Assembly: GCF_003344785.1 (NCBI RefSeq)
Contig: NZ_QPMK01000003.1
Coordinates: forward strand, 311,159-375,158
Length of the DNA: 64,000 bases
Origin: Thalassococcus profundi
GTDB lineage: Bacteria > Pseudomonadota > Alphaproteobacteria > Rhodobacterales > Rhodobacteraceae
Reading direction: 5' to 3'
In this document: piece by piece, positions 43,894 to 52,083 of the stretch
Layout: each line of letters starts with the position of its first letter
Numbering within the stretch: the stretch's first letter is position 1
Position numbers and translations under genes: made by a program
Notes under the pieces: model-generated
What the model saw: the letters and a program-made list of their open reading frames with translations, nothing else
Databases searched by the model: none
Told to the model about the DNA's origin: nothing

Positions 43894-44452
43894 GGCTGTC
43901 ACCGCCATGCAGATGGCAGAATTCGACGGGCTGTGCCGGGTGGCGGATGCCGGTTTGCAGGGCATGATCGTGCTGCGCGGCGACCTGGGATCGGACGCGT
44001 TGCGGAGCGCGGTGCAGGACCTGACCGGTGCGGGCGTGCCCAAGGTCCGGCGCGTGCTGTCCAAGGGTACTTTCTCGGTGCTCTGGATGTCGCCGGACGA
44101 GCTGATGATCCTCTGCCCCTATGCCCAGGCCGACGCGCATGTCGCGACGCTGGCCAAGGCGCTCGAGGGCCAGCAAGCGCTGGTGGCCAACCTGTCGGAC
44201 GCGCGGGCCGTCTTTGCCCTGACCGGCGCTGGACTGCGCGAGGTCGTGGCCAAGGTCGCGCCCATCGATATGGCACCCGGTGCCTTCGGTCCCGGCGACA
44301 TCCGCCGCACCCGGTTCGCGCAGGTGTCCGCCGCGGTGTGGATGACCGATGACACCTCGGCGCGTGTCGTCTGTTTCCGCTCTGTCGCGGAGTACATGTT
44401 CAACCTGCTGCGCACCGCCGCCCATCCCGGAGCGGGCGTCGGATTTTTCTGA
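43886..44452 (+). CDS. soxG: Sarcosine oxidase gamma subunit
   Basis: 188 residues, GcvT-like fold seen in gamma subunits: LCRVADAGLQGMIVLRGDLG, KGTFSVLWMSPDELMILCPY, NLSDARAVFALTGAGLREVV and FGPGDIRRTRFAQVSAAVWM, ending with FNLLRTAAHPGAGVGFF. It interacts with the alpha subunit near the folate site. The ATG at 43886 lies within the last codons of soxA, after an AAGGAG site. Last gene of the operon; a perfect hairpin follows at 44461. Confidence 0.93.
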   Translation: MSEAVTAMQMAEFDGLCRVADAGLQGMIVLRGDLGSDALRSAVQDLTGAGVPKVRRVLSKGTFSVLWMSPDELMILCPYAQADAHVATLAKALEGQQALVANLSDARAVFALTGAGLREVVAKVAPIDMAPGAFGPGDIRRTRFAQVSAAVWMTDDTSARVVCFRSVAEYMFNLLRTAAHPGAGVGFF

Positions 44453-44460
44453 CCTGAATC

Positions 44461-44491
44461 TCGGGTTCCCGCACTTCATCCGGGAACCCGA
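44461..44491 (+). terminator. Terminator-like hairpin after soxG
   Basis: TCGGGTTCCCG and CGGGAACCCGA form a perfect 11-base stem with a nine-base loop, starting eight bases after the soxG stop. Only a weak pyrimidine-rich tract (CTCTTTA) follows, but position and stem strength favour a transcription end for the sox operon. Confidence 0.65.
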
Positions 44492-44613
44492 TGCGCCTCT
44501 TTACGTTTAAACTGTGACAATCGCCCAACCTGCTCCGCGTCCAGCCTTGACGACGGCGGACAGTGGCATCAGGTACTGGGCAAGATATTCACATAACCTG
44601 AGAGGGGTCCAAA

Positions 44614-45213
44614 ATGGCTTTCACACTTCCCGATCTTCCCTATGCGCATGACGCTCTTGCCTCCAAGGGCATGTCCCAGGAGACTCTGGAGTATCACCAC
44701 GACATTCACCACAAGGCTTATGTCGACAACGGTTCCAAGGCGATCGCCGGCACCGAGTGGGAAGGCAAGTCGGTCGAGGAGATCGTCAAGGGCACCTACG
44801 ATCCCAATGCCGTCGCCCAGTCGGGCATCTTCAACAACGCCAGCCAGCACTGGAACCACACCCAGTTCTGGGAGATGATGGGCCCCGACAGCACCGGCAT
44901 GCCGGGGGAGCTGGAAAAGGCGCTGACCGAAAGCTTCGGATCGGTCGACAAGTTCAAGGAAGACTTTGCCGCTGCCGGCGGTGGTCAGTTCGGTTCCGGC
45001 TGGGCGTGGCTGGTCAAGGACAGCGACGGCAGCCTCAAGGTCACCAAGACCGAGAACGGCGTGAACCCGCTGTGCTTCGGTCAGACAGCTCTGCTGGGGT
45101 GTGACGTGTGGGAGCATTCCTACTACATCGACTTCCGCAACAAGCGTCCGGCCTACCTCACCAATTTCCTCGACAACCTGGTGAACTGGGAAAACGTCGC
45201 ATCGCGCATGTGA
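44614..45213 (+). CDS. sodB: Superoxide dismutase (Fe/Mn family)
   Basis: 199 residues. N-terminal helical domain with LEYHHDIHHKAYVDNGSKAI (first metal His), SGIFNNASQHWNHTQFW (second His), and C-terminal GGGQFGSGWAWLVKD and LLGCDVWEHSYYIDFRN (Asp and His ligands). The pattern fits Fe-type SodB more than Mn-type, though cambialistic enzymes exist. It disarms superoxide in the cytoplasm, sensible beside an H2O2-producing oxidase, though its own promoter is likely (161-base gap and a terminator upstream). A strong terminator follows. Confidence 0.95.
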   Translation: MAFTLPDLPYAHDALASKGMSQETLEYHHDIHHKAYVDNGSKAIAGTEWEGKSVEEIVKGTYDPNAVAQSGIFNNASQHWNHTQFWEMMGPDSTGMPGELEKALTESFGSVDKFKEDFAAAGGGQFGSGWAWLVKDSDGSLKVTKTENGVNPLCFGQTALLGCDVWEHSYYIDFRNKRPAYLTNFLDNLVNWENVASRM

Positions 45214-45241
45214 TCCGCGACTGATCAAGCCATTGCCTTGA

Positions 45242-45274
45242 CGCCCCGTCGGCCCAAAGCCGGCGGGGCGTTTT
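45242..45274 (+). terminator. Intrinsic terminator after sodB
   Basis: CGCCCCGTCGGC pairs with GCCGGCGGGGCG (12 bases, one G-U pair), five-base loop CCAAA, then TTTT. It is 28 bases beyond the sodB stop. Classical Rho-independent form. Confidence 0.85.
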
Positions 45275-45344
45275 GCTGTCCGGCAGGAACTGCGCCATGC
45301 CGCGGCGCGTTTCCTTCTCACACCATAACGATAGGAGGCACGTC

Positions 45345-45575
45345 ATGGCCGAGCGTATCAAATCCAAGGATGGCACCCGCGAAACCGAGGAAATCCTTGG
45401 CGAAAAACCTGAAGACATGGAGCCCGCGCCCGACGCGCAAGGCCGCAAGGGCGGCGAGATGAACCGCAAGGTCGGCACCCGTGACGAAGAAAAGCGGTAT
45501 GACGAAACCTCTTCCGGGGCGACGCGGCCGCTGGATCAGGACAAGAACAGCAGCGGCGACAAGGAGAAGGTGTGA
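45345..45575 (+). CDS. Small hydrophilic charged protein
   Basis: 76 residues, almost wholly charged or polar: MAERIKSKDGTRETEEILGE, DMEPAPDAQGRKGGEMNRKV, ending DQDKNSSGDKEKV. No hydrophobic core, so probably intrinsically disordered; the make-up is like desiccation or stress-type hydrophilins, but no family is recognised. It has a strong ribosome site (AGGAGGC) and its stop overlaps the ATG of the host-attachment-like gene (TGATG), so the pair forms an operon. A stress role is a guess from composition. Confidence 0.75.
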   Translation: MAERIKSKDGTRETEEILGEKPEDMEPAPDAQGRKGGEMNRKVGTRDEEKRYDETSSGATRPLDQDKNSSGDKEKV

Positions 45576-46039
45576 TGGCAGTTTTGACACACGGAACCTG
45601 GGTGCTGGTAGCGGATGGCGAAAAGGCGCTGTTCCTGCGAAACGACGTGGACCAGGCCAATCCGGACTTGAACGTGGTGCGCATCGAGGAACAGGAGAAC
45701 CCGTCGGATTACGACCAGTCCGCCAACCGGCCCGGGCGCATGCATGACGGAGGCACTCCGCACAGCCGGTCCGCCTACGAGGACACCGACTGGCACGAGT
45801 TGGCGAAGGAGCGGTTCGCTGCAGAGATGGCCGACATCCTTTACAAGCAAGCGCACAAGGGCAAGTTCGAGCGGATCGTGCTTGTCGCGCCGCCGCAGGT
45901 GCTGGGAGAGATGCGCGACCATCTGCACAAGGAAGTGCAGGACAAAGTGGTGGCCGAAGTCGACAAGACCCTGACCAACCATCCGATCGACAAGATCGAG
46001 GCGCTCTTGCGCAAGGAACTCGACCCCCAGGCGGCGTGA
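45575..46039 (+). CDS. Host attachment (AtsE-like) family protein
   Basis: 154 residues. N-terminal THGTWVLVADGEKALFLRND is the hallmark start of the Host_attach family (named after a protein for Agrobacterium-like host attachment), followed by a Pro/Arg loop (YDQSANRPGRMHDGG) and an RNase-like-fold C-terminal part with FERIVLVAPPQVLGEMRDHL and HPIDKIEALLRKEL. The fold is related to release-factor/BaeRF-type proteins, and an RNA or ribosome link has been suggested for relatives. ATG at 45575; a GTG one codon upstream is less likely. Cotranscribed with the small charged protein. Confidence 0.85.
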   Translation: MAVLTHGTWVLVADGEKALFLRNDVDQANPDLNVVRIEEQENPSDYDQSANRPGRMHDGGTPHSRSAYEDTDWHELAKERFAAEMADILYKQAHKGKFERIVLVAPPQVLGEMRDHLHKEVQDKVVAEVDKTLTNHPIDKIEALLRKELDPQAA

Positions 46040-46050
46040 CCGCCTGACGT

Positions 46051-46082
46051 TCCCGCCATGCCATTGGACCGACGTGGCGGGA
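46051..46082 (+). terminator. Terminator-like hairpin
   Basis: TCCCGCCA and TGGCGGGA form a perfect eight-base stem with a 16-base loop, 11 bases after the host-attachment gene stop, followed by GCCCTATTT. Likely ends that operon. Confidence 0.5.
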
Positions 46083-46181
46083 GCCCTATTTCGACAATGA
46101 AAACGTCGGCTGATATTTGCCTGTGCACTCTGTGGTGATGTTGAACCTTTGCCGCGAGTGGGATAGCGGCTGCGTTTTACT

Positions 46182-46193
46182 GCGATATATCGC
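46182..46193. promoter_or_regulatory. Perfect 12-base palindrome in a promoter region
   Basis: GCGATATATCGC lies about 95 bases ahead of the NTF2-like gene, in an AT-rich 248-base intergenic stretch (46040-46287). Next to it GTACGGTATCGGTAC is flanked by GTAC on both sides. A regulator-binding site is possible; no regulator gene is adjacent. Confidence 0.35.
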
Positions 46194-46287
46194 GTTTGTG
46201 TACGGTATCGGTACAACTTTCACTTAAAACGTGTGCAGGGCGTCCCGCGATCAGCCATCGGACGTTGCATCGCGCGAAAGGCATGGA

Positions 46288-46737
46288 ATGACCCGTAATC
46301 TGGACGTTGTCGAACGCTTCATGGCGCGCATCTGGGCCGAAGGGCACGAAAAGTATATCGGAGACCTGGTTCACGACGACGCCACGGTCTTCGGGCTCGA
46401 AGAGCAGCCCTTGCACGGCACCGACGACATCCTGCGGTTTCGGCGAATGGCGCATGCGCAGTTTTCCGACTTCTCCTTTCAGACGATCAACGCGGTCGAG
46501 AGCGGCGACAGCATTGCCGTGGCCGGCATCGTCCGGGCCAGCGACCTGCAGACCGGGCGCCGCGGGGGCGCGCGGCTCCATATGCTGATGCAGCTGCGGG
46601 ACGGACGGATCGGCATGGCCAACATCCTGATCGACTACCTGGGGTTCTTCGAAAGCATGGGGCGTCTGCCTCCACGTATCCTGGATCAGTGCCTTCTGGG
46701 CCACTTGGCGCCCGGACTTTCACGCGAACGCGCCTGA
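46288..46737 (+). CDS. NTF2-like/SnoaL-type protein
   Basis: 149 residues with the polyketide-cyclase-like pattern: LDVVERFMARIWAEGHEKYI, VHDDATVFGLEEQPLHGTDD, FSDFSFQTINAVESGDSIAV, LHMLMQLRDGRIGMANILID. Enzymes and binding proteins share this fold; a catalytic His/Asp set cannot be named with confidence. The ATG at 46288 begins the conserved part. It has its own upstream region with palindromes and is followed after 55 bases by rarD. Function unknown. Confidence 0.7.
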   Translation: MTRNLDVVERFMARIWAEGHEKYIGDLVHDDATVFGLEEQPLHGTDDILRFRRMAHAQFSDFSFQTINAVESGDSIAVAGIVRASDLQTGRRGGARLHMLMQLRDGRIGMANILIDYLGFFESMGRLPPRILDQCLLGHLAPGLSRERA

Positions 46738-46792
46738 GCCGCTTGCTGCCCCCTTGCGCCGCGGTCTAGGAACGGCGCGAAAGGGGCAGATC

Positions 46793-47719
46793 ATGAAGGA
46801 TGCGCGTGCCGGGGTTCTGGCGATGGTACTGGCCTGCACGATCTGGGGCCTGTCGCCGATCTACTACAAATTGCTGGCACATGTGGGTGCGCTCGAGGTG
46901 CTGGCCCATCGCACCTTGTGGTCGCTGGTGTTCTTTGCCGGGGTGCTGACGCTGCAGCGGCGCCTGGGCCGGCTGCGCGCGGCCTTGTCGGGCTGGCGCC
47001 AGGCGGTGGTGATCGCGCTGGCGGCGCTGATGATCTCGACCAACTGGTTCCTTTTCATCTATTCCACCCAGATCGGCCGCAACACGGAAACCTCGCTGGG
47101 CTACTACATCTTCCCGCTGGTGTCGGTGCTGCTGGGCGTCGTCGTCTACAAGGAACGGCTGGGCCGCGCGCAGCTGGTGGCGGTGGTGCTCGCGACGGTG
47201 GCAGTCCTGGTGTTGACCGTGGGGCAGGGCGTGACGCCGTGGATTTCGCTGGTGATCGCCGGGACCTTCGGAATTTACGGCCTGCTCAAGAAGGGGCTGA
47301 CCGTCGGCCCGGTCGTGTCGGTCACCGCCGAAGTGCTGATCCTCGCGCCGATCGCTCTGGGCTGGCTCTGGTGGCTGCACAGCGGCGGCGGCGCGCCGGA
47401 GGACGGGGTTTTCGGGCAGGACTGGACCACGAGCGGGCTGATGCTGTTGTCGGGGCCGCTGACGGCGCTGCCGCTGATCCTCTTTTCCTACGCCTCGCAG
47501 CGGGTGACCATGGCGACCGTCGGGCTGGTGCAATACCTCAACCCGACGCTGCAATTTATTTGCGCGGTGGCGATCTTTGCAGAGCCGTTCGGTCCGCTGC
47601 ACCTTGCCGCCTTCGCGCTGATCTGGGCGGCGCTGGCGCTCTATACCGGCGCCGCCTGGCGTCAGGAAAGGGCGCGCCGCAGGGTGTCGGTGACCTCTGC
47701 CGCCGACGCGCGGGTCTGA
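46793..47719 (+). CDS. rarD: EamA family transporter RarD
   Basis: 308 residues with ten predicted helices in two EamA halves. RarD-type blocks: LACTIWGLSPIYYKLLAHVG, LEVLAHRTLWSLVFF, NWFLFIYSTQIGRNTETSLG, YYIFPLVSVLLGVVVYKERL, and LILFSYASQRVTMATVGLVQ. Named after a chloramphenicol-sensitivity phenotype; the likely role is export of metabolites such as amino acids. The ATG at 46793 follows AGGGG. Its 3' end overlaps the opposing LOG gene by 58 bases. Confidence 0.92.
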   Translation: MKDARAGVLAMVLACTIWGLSPIYYKLLAHVGALEVLAHRTLWSLVFFAGVLTLQRRLGRLRAALSGWRQAVVIALAALMISTNWFLFIYSTQIGRNTETSLGYYIFPLVSVLLGVVVYKERLGRAQLVAVVLATVAVLVLTVGQGVTPWISLVIAGTFGIYGLLKKGLTVGPVVSVTAEVLILAPIALGWLWWLHSGGGAPEDGVFGQDWTTSGLMLLSGPLTALPLILFSYASQRVTMATVGLVQYLNPTLQFICAVAIFAEPFGPLHLAAFALIWAALALYTGAAWRQERARRRVSVTSAADARV

Positions 47720-48213
47720 ACGAACCCCAATAGCGAGCTGTCGGCGAAGTTCTGCGCCACCACGTGATCCATCAGCGCCAGTAGCGGGTCCCAGTATCCC
47801 GCGACGTTCATCAGAACGATGGGCTTGGCGTGCAGCCGCAGCTGCCGCCAGGTGAGCACTTCGAAAAACTCGTCCAGCGATCCGGCGCCGCCCGGCATTA
47901 CCACGACGGCATCGGCATTCATCAGCATCACCTTCTTGCGCTCGTGCATGGTCTCGGTGACGATAAAGCGGGTGAGGTCGGTTTTGCCCACCTCCCAGTC
48001 CACCAGGTGCTGCGGGATCACGCCGAAGGTGTCGGCCCCCGCGGCCTGGGCGCTGCGCGCGACGCTGCCCATGAGACCCACGTCGCCCGCGCCGTAGACC
48101 AGCCGCCAGCCTTCCCCGGCGATGGCGCGGCCCAGAGCCTCGGCTTCGGCGGTATAGGCCGGGTCCGCCCCCGCGCGTGACCCGCAATAGACACAGACAG
48201 ACTTTTGCACCAT
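47662..48213 (-). CDS. LOG family protein (TIGR00730-type Rossmann fold)
   Basis: 183 residues. Starts MVQKSVCVYCGSRAGADPAY and has the LOG signature PGGAGSLDEFFEVLTWRQL (PGGxGTxxE form), plus WRLVYGAGDVGLMGSVARSA. These proteins are nucleotide 5'-monophosphate phosphoribohydrolases; plant and some bacterial members release cytokinins, other bacterial ones handle AMP. The catalytic Arg/Glu set appears kept (HERKKVML and LDEF). ATG at 48213. It overlaps rarD tail to tail by 58 bases. Confidence 0.9.
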   Translation of the reverse strand: MVQKSVCVYCGSRAGADPAYTAEAEALGRAIAGEGWRLVYGAGDVGLMGSVARSAQAAGADTFGVIPQHLVDWEVGKTDLTRFIVTETMHERKKVMLMNADAVVVMPGGAGSLDEFFEVLTWRQLRLHAKPIVLMNVAGYWDPLLALMDHVVAQNFADSSLLGFVQTRASAAEVTDTLRRALS

Positions 48214-48336
48214 GAACCGCTCCCGCCGATGTTTGCTGTTTTGACCGGTGATAGCGGCGTTGCTATACACGCTCAATGGGGCCGGCGCGCATCGGGGGAT
48301 GTTTTCGCGCGCGGCTCTCGCGCGGGAAGGACTGCC

Positions 48337-50043
48337 ATGACGACATTTGCAGCGAAAGCAGGCCCGACGGGACTGATCCTCGGCGCCGTGGCCGGCCTGA
48401 TCGTGGCCAGCATCGGGCTTTATGCCTCGGGCTGGCTGGCGCCGTCGCGGACCGAGGCACCGGCGGACCCGGCGCTTGCAGAGAGTGCGCGGTCGTCGGA
48501 ACCGTCCACTGGCACCGGAGACGCCGCGAGTGCGGACGCCTCAGCCGGCGGTGCGGACGCGATGGCCCGGGACGCGAGCACCGCAGACGCTGTCGCCGGG
48601 CGGGACGGCGATGAAGGGACGGCGGGCACGGGGGAGGCCGCTGCCACCACCGCCGAGGCACCCGGCTCCGACGCCGCCGCCGACCGAGACGCGGCTGCCA
48701 CGGACGCTGCCCCGGGTACCGCTGCTCCGGACACCGCCGCCGCGGAGAGCGAAAGCACGGACACCGCCGCGGCTCCGCAGGACACTGCCGGTGCCGCCGA
48801 AACCGACGGCAACGCGACCCCGAGGGTACCGCGCGTCGACATCGTGCGGGCAGAGCCGGACGGCAGCACGGTGCTCGCCGGGGTGGCCGAAGCGGACAGC
48901 GAAATCGAAGTGCTGCTGGATGGCGCGCCGCTGGACCGGATCACCGTGGACGAAACCGGGAGTTTCGTGAGCTTCCTGTCGCTGCCGCCCAGCACCCGGC
49001 CCCAGGTGCTGAGCCTGCGCATGACCCGCGACGGCGCGGAGGTGCCCTCCGTGGAAGAGGTGATCCTTGCGCCGCCCGCAGCGGCTCCGGCTGTGGCGGA
49101 GTCATCCCGTTCACCGGACGACGTGGCACCCGACGACACCGCGGCGGCCACCGCGCCCGCGGAGATGGGCCGCGGATCACCCGAGACCTCGGGCGCGGAA
49201 GGCACGCAGATTGCCGCTGCCCCGCCGTCTGCCGACACGGAGGCGCCACGTGCAGCGGCGGAAGGCGGTGCCACAGACACCGTCCAGCCGGCGCCGGAGC
49301 CGCGTGCCGCCGCGGCCACGCCCGGAATCCCGGAGCGTCCCGCCGACGCGGCGCCGCCCGACGCCGGAACAGTGCCAAGCGTCGCCGGGGAAAGCGCTGC
49401 ACCGGCGGTGCCGCAACCTTTGGCCAATGCGCCCGAGCCGGGATCGCCCGCTTCGACGCCGGTCGCCACGGCGTCGTCCGATGCCGCGGCGCCCCGCGCG
49501 GCGCCGACCGTGTTCCTTTCGACCGCCGAAGGCATCGAGCTCTTGCAAAGCCCCGAAGACCCCGCGGCTCCGGTCGTCGAAACCGTGTCGCTCGAGGCCA
49601 TCACCTACGAAGATGACGGCGACGTGGTGCTGACCGGGCGCGGATCCGGCGTGGGCAACGTCCGTATCTACCTCGACAACACGCCGGTCACGGCGTCGCG
49701 CATCCGCGCCGACGGACGCTGGCGCGCGCGTCTTCCCGATGTGGCCACCGGCACCTACACCTTGCGAGTCGACGAGGTCGACGCGGGTGGCACGGTGACC
49801 AGCCGTGTCGAAAGTCCGTTCCTGCGCGAATCCCGTGCGGTGCTCGATGCCGCCGCGGCGCTGTCGGGCGCAGAGCGGGTCAAGGCGGTGACGGTCCAGC
49901 CCGGCAACACGCTCTGGGCCATCGCGCGGGACCGCTATGGCGAGGGCATTGCCTATGTGCGGGTCTTCGAGGCGAACCGCGACCAGATCCGCGATCCGGA
50001 CCTGATCTATCCCGGCCAGGTCTTCTCCATCCCATCAGAGTGA
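48337..50043 (+). CDS. LysM-domain envelope protein with long Ala/Asp-rich linker
   Basis: 568 residues. One N-terminal helix (TGLILGAVAGLIVASIGLYA, about 12-31), a low-complexity Ala/Asp/Pro/Glu region (about 35-190 and again 245-395), two Ig-like strand-rich segments (RVPRVDIVRAEPDGSTVLAG and YEDDGDVVLTGRGSGVGNVR), and a C-terminal LysM (about 515-568: VTVQPGNTLWAIARDRYGEG, DPDLIYPGQVFSIPSE). LysM binds peptidoglycan, so the protein is probably anchored in the inner membrane and reaches the cell wall. Such single-copy LysM proteins are common in roseobacters near this position; function unknown. ATG at 48337 chosen at the start of the helix region. Confidence 0.85.
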   Translation: MTTFAAKAGPTGLILGAVAGLIVASIGLYASGWLAPSRTEAPADPALAESARSSEPSTGTGDAASADASAGGADAMARDASTADAVAGRDGDEGTAGTGEAAATTAEAPGSDAAADRDAAATDAAPGTAAPDTAAAESESTDTAAAPQDTAGAAETDGNATPRVPRVDIVRAEPDGSTVLAGVAEADSEIEVLLDGAPLDRITVDETGSFVSFLSLPPSTRPQVLSLRMTRDGAEVPSVEEVILAPPAAAPAVAESSRSPDDVAPDDTAAATAPAEMGRGSPETSGAEGTQIAAAPPSADTEAPRAAAEGGATDTVQPAPEPRAAAATPGIPERPADAAPPDAGTVPSVAGESAAPAVPQPLANAPEPGSPASTPVATASSDAAAPRAAPTVFLSTAEGIELLQSPEDPAAPVVETVSLEAITYEDDGDVVLTGRGSGVGNVRIYLDNTPVTASRIRADGRWRARLPDVATGTYTLRVDEVDAGGTVTSRVESPFLRESRAVLDAAAALSGAERVKAVTVQPGNTLWAIARDRYGEGIAYVRVFEANRDQIRDPDLIYPGQVFSIPSE

Positions 50044-50142
50044 CAGGCGCCGCCTTTCCGCCCGAGATCCGGACAGGCGGGGCGGGGTGGTCTTCCCCGG
50101 CCGCCCGGTCTATCTGAGCCGCAGCCCACCAAGGACCGATCC

Positions 50143-51972
50143 ATGCCGCCTGACACTTCCGCCGCCGACCTGGCCGCCGCCGAGCGTGCTTCGGGCTGGC
50201 GCACCATCCGCCGGGTCGGCCCCTATCTTTGGCCGCAGGAACCGTCCTGGGTGCGACGGCGGGTCGGCCTGTCGCTGGCGCTGCTGCTCCTGGCCAAGCT
50301 GATCGCCGTGGCAACACCGCTGTTCTACAAGACCGCCGTCGATGCGCTGTCGGGCGAAGCCTCGGCCGATGCCGCCTGGACACTGGGCGCGGGCGCGGTG
50401 GGGCTGACCGTCGCCTACGGCGTGGCGCGGCTGATGAACGTCGGGTTCCAGCAGTTGCGCGACGCGGTCTTTGCCCGCGTGGGCCAGCGCGCCCTGCGCA
50501 CCGTGGCGCGCGAGACCTTCACCCATATCCACCGCCTGTCGATGCGCTATCACATCACCCGCAAGACCGGCGGGCTGAGCCGGATCATCGAGCGCGGGGT
50601 CAAGGGCGTCGATTTCCTGCTGCGCTTCATGCTCTTCAGCGTCGGGCCGCTGATCCTGGAGCTTGTGCTGATCGCGATCGTGCTCTTCTTCCTCTTCGAC
50701 GTCTGGTACCTTGCCGTCGTGGCCGTCACCATCGCGCTTTATGTCTGGTTCACCTTCAAGGTCACCGAATGGCGGGTGAAGCTGCGGCGCGAGATGAACG
50801 ACCAGGACACCGACGCCAACCAGAAGGCCATCGACAGCCTGCTGAACTTCGAGACGGTCAAGTATTTCGGCGCCGAAACGCGCGAGGCCGACCGTTACGA
50901 CGCTGCCATGGCGCAATACGAAAGGGCCGCGATCCGCACCGCCACGTCGCTGGCCTTCCTGAACTTCGGCCAGTCGGTGCTGATCACCGGCGGGCTGGTG
51001 ATCGTTATGGTCATGGCTGCGGTGGGCGTACAGAACGGCGCGCTGACCGTGGGCGATTTCGTCATGGTCAACGCCTACATGATCCAGATCACCATGCCGC
51101 TGAACTTTCTCGGCACGGTCTACCGTGAAATCCGCCAGAGCCTTGTGGACATGGGCCAGATGTTCGACCTTCTGGACCAGCCGCCCGAGGTCGCGGACAA
51201 GCCCGGTGCGCCGGAATTGCGGGTGACGAAGGGAGAGGTGCGCTTCGACGATGTGCGCTTCGGCTACGATCCCGAACGCCCCATCCTGCGCGGCGTCAGC
51301 CTGAACGTGGGCGCGGGCGAGAACGTGGCGCTGGTCGGGCCCTCGGGATCGGGCAAATCCACTATCGGGCGGCTCCTGTTCCGGTTCTACGACGTGCAGG
51401 GCGGGCGGCTCAGCATCGACGGCCAGGACGTGCGCGACGTGACACAGGACAGCCTGCACGCAGCCATCGGCGTGGTGCCGCAGGATACCGTGCTCTTCAA
51501 CGACACGATCCGCTACAACATCGCCTATGGGCGCGAGGGCGCCAATCAGTCCGAGATCGAGGACGCCGCGCGCGCGGCGCAGATCCACGACTTCATCGAA
51601 GGATTGCCACGCGGTTACGACACCATGGTGGGCGAACGCGGGCTCAAGCTCTCGGGCGGGGAAAAGCAGCGCGTGGGCATCGCCCGAACCCTGCTCAAGG
51701 ACCCGCCGATCCTGCTGCTGGACGAGGCGACGAGCGCGCTCGACACCGAAACCGAGGCGGAGATCCAGGGCGCGCTGCGCCTGGCCGCGAAGGGCCGATC
51801 GGTCATCACCATCGCGCACCGGCTGTCGACCATCTCGGATGCCGACCGCATCGTCGTTCTTGAGGCCGGTGAAGTGGTCGAGCAGGGCACCCACGAGGCG
51901 CTCCTGGCGCGGCAGGGGCGGTATGCCCAGCTTTGGCACCGCCAGCAGGCGGAAGAGGACGACGCCGCCTGA
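50143..51972 (+). CDS. ABC transporter, Atm1/HMT1-type (fused permease-ATPase)
   Basis: 609 residues. Six-helix membrane domain (about 40-330) with the Atm1-like pattern FQQLRDAVFARVGQRALRTV and NQKAIDSLLNFETVKYFGAE, then an ATPase domain: Walker A LVGPSGSGKSTIGRLLF, signature LSGGEKQRVGIARTLL, Walker B PPILLLDEATSALDTE, switch His in VITIAHRLSTI. Homodimeric exporters of this group move glutathione-linked sulfur or metal compounds and help Fe-S assembly and metal detoxification. ATG at 50143; 99 bases after the LysM gene. The neighbour downstream is exosortase E, with 111 bases between. Confidence 0.92.
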   Translation: MPPDTSAADLAAAERASGWRTIRRVGPYLWPQEPSWVRRRVGLSLALLLLAKLIAVATPLFYKTAVDALSGEASADAAWTLGAGAVGLTVAYGVARLMNVGFQQLRDAVFARVGQRALRTVARETFTHIHRLSMRYHITRKTGGLSRIIERGVKGVDFLLRFMLFSVGPLILELVLIAIVLFFLFDVWYLAVVAVTIALYVWFTFKVTEWRVKLRREMNDQDTDANQKAIDSLLNFETVKYFGAETREADRYDAAMAQYERAAIRTATSLAFLNFGQSVLITGGLVIVMVMAAVGVQNGALTVGDFVMVNAYMIQITMPLNFLGTVYREIRQSLVDMGQMFDLLDQPPEVADKPGAPELRVTKGEVRFDDVRFGYDPERPILRGVSLNVGAGENVALVGPSGSGKSTIGRLLFRFYDVQGGRLSIDGQDVRDVTQDSLHAAIGVVPQDTVLFNDTIRYNIAYGREGANQSEIEDAARAAQIHDFIEGLPRGYDTMVGERGLKLSGGEKQRVGIARTLLKDPPILLLDEATSALDTETEAEIQGALRLAAKGRSVITIAHRLSTISDADRIVVLEAGEVVEQGTHEALLARQGRYAQLWHRQQAEEDDAA

Positions 51973-52083
51973 CGACGTGCCGCAGCGCAACACCGCCCCG
52001 GAATTTGCCCGCTCCGGTCATGCTTGCGGCGTGTTTTGCCTTTAGTCTGCGCGCATTGACACCAAGACGGGACGATCGGGGCA

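Noticed and set aside
40714..44064. Very long - strand frame opposite soxA
   Set aside because: A GC-driven shadow; soxA, soxD and soxG on the + strand carry all the recognisable motifs.
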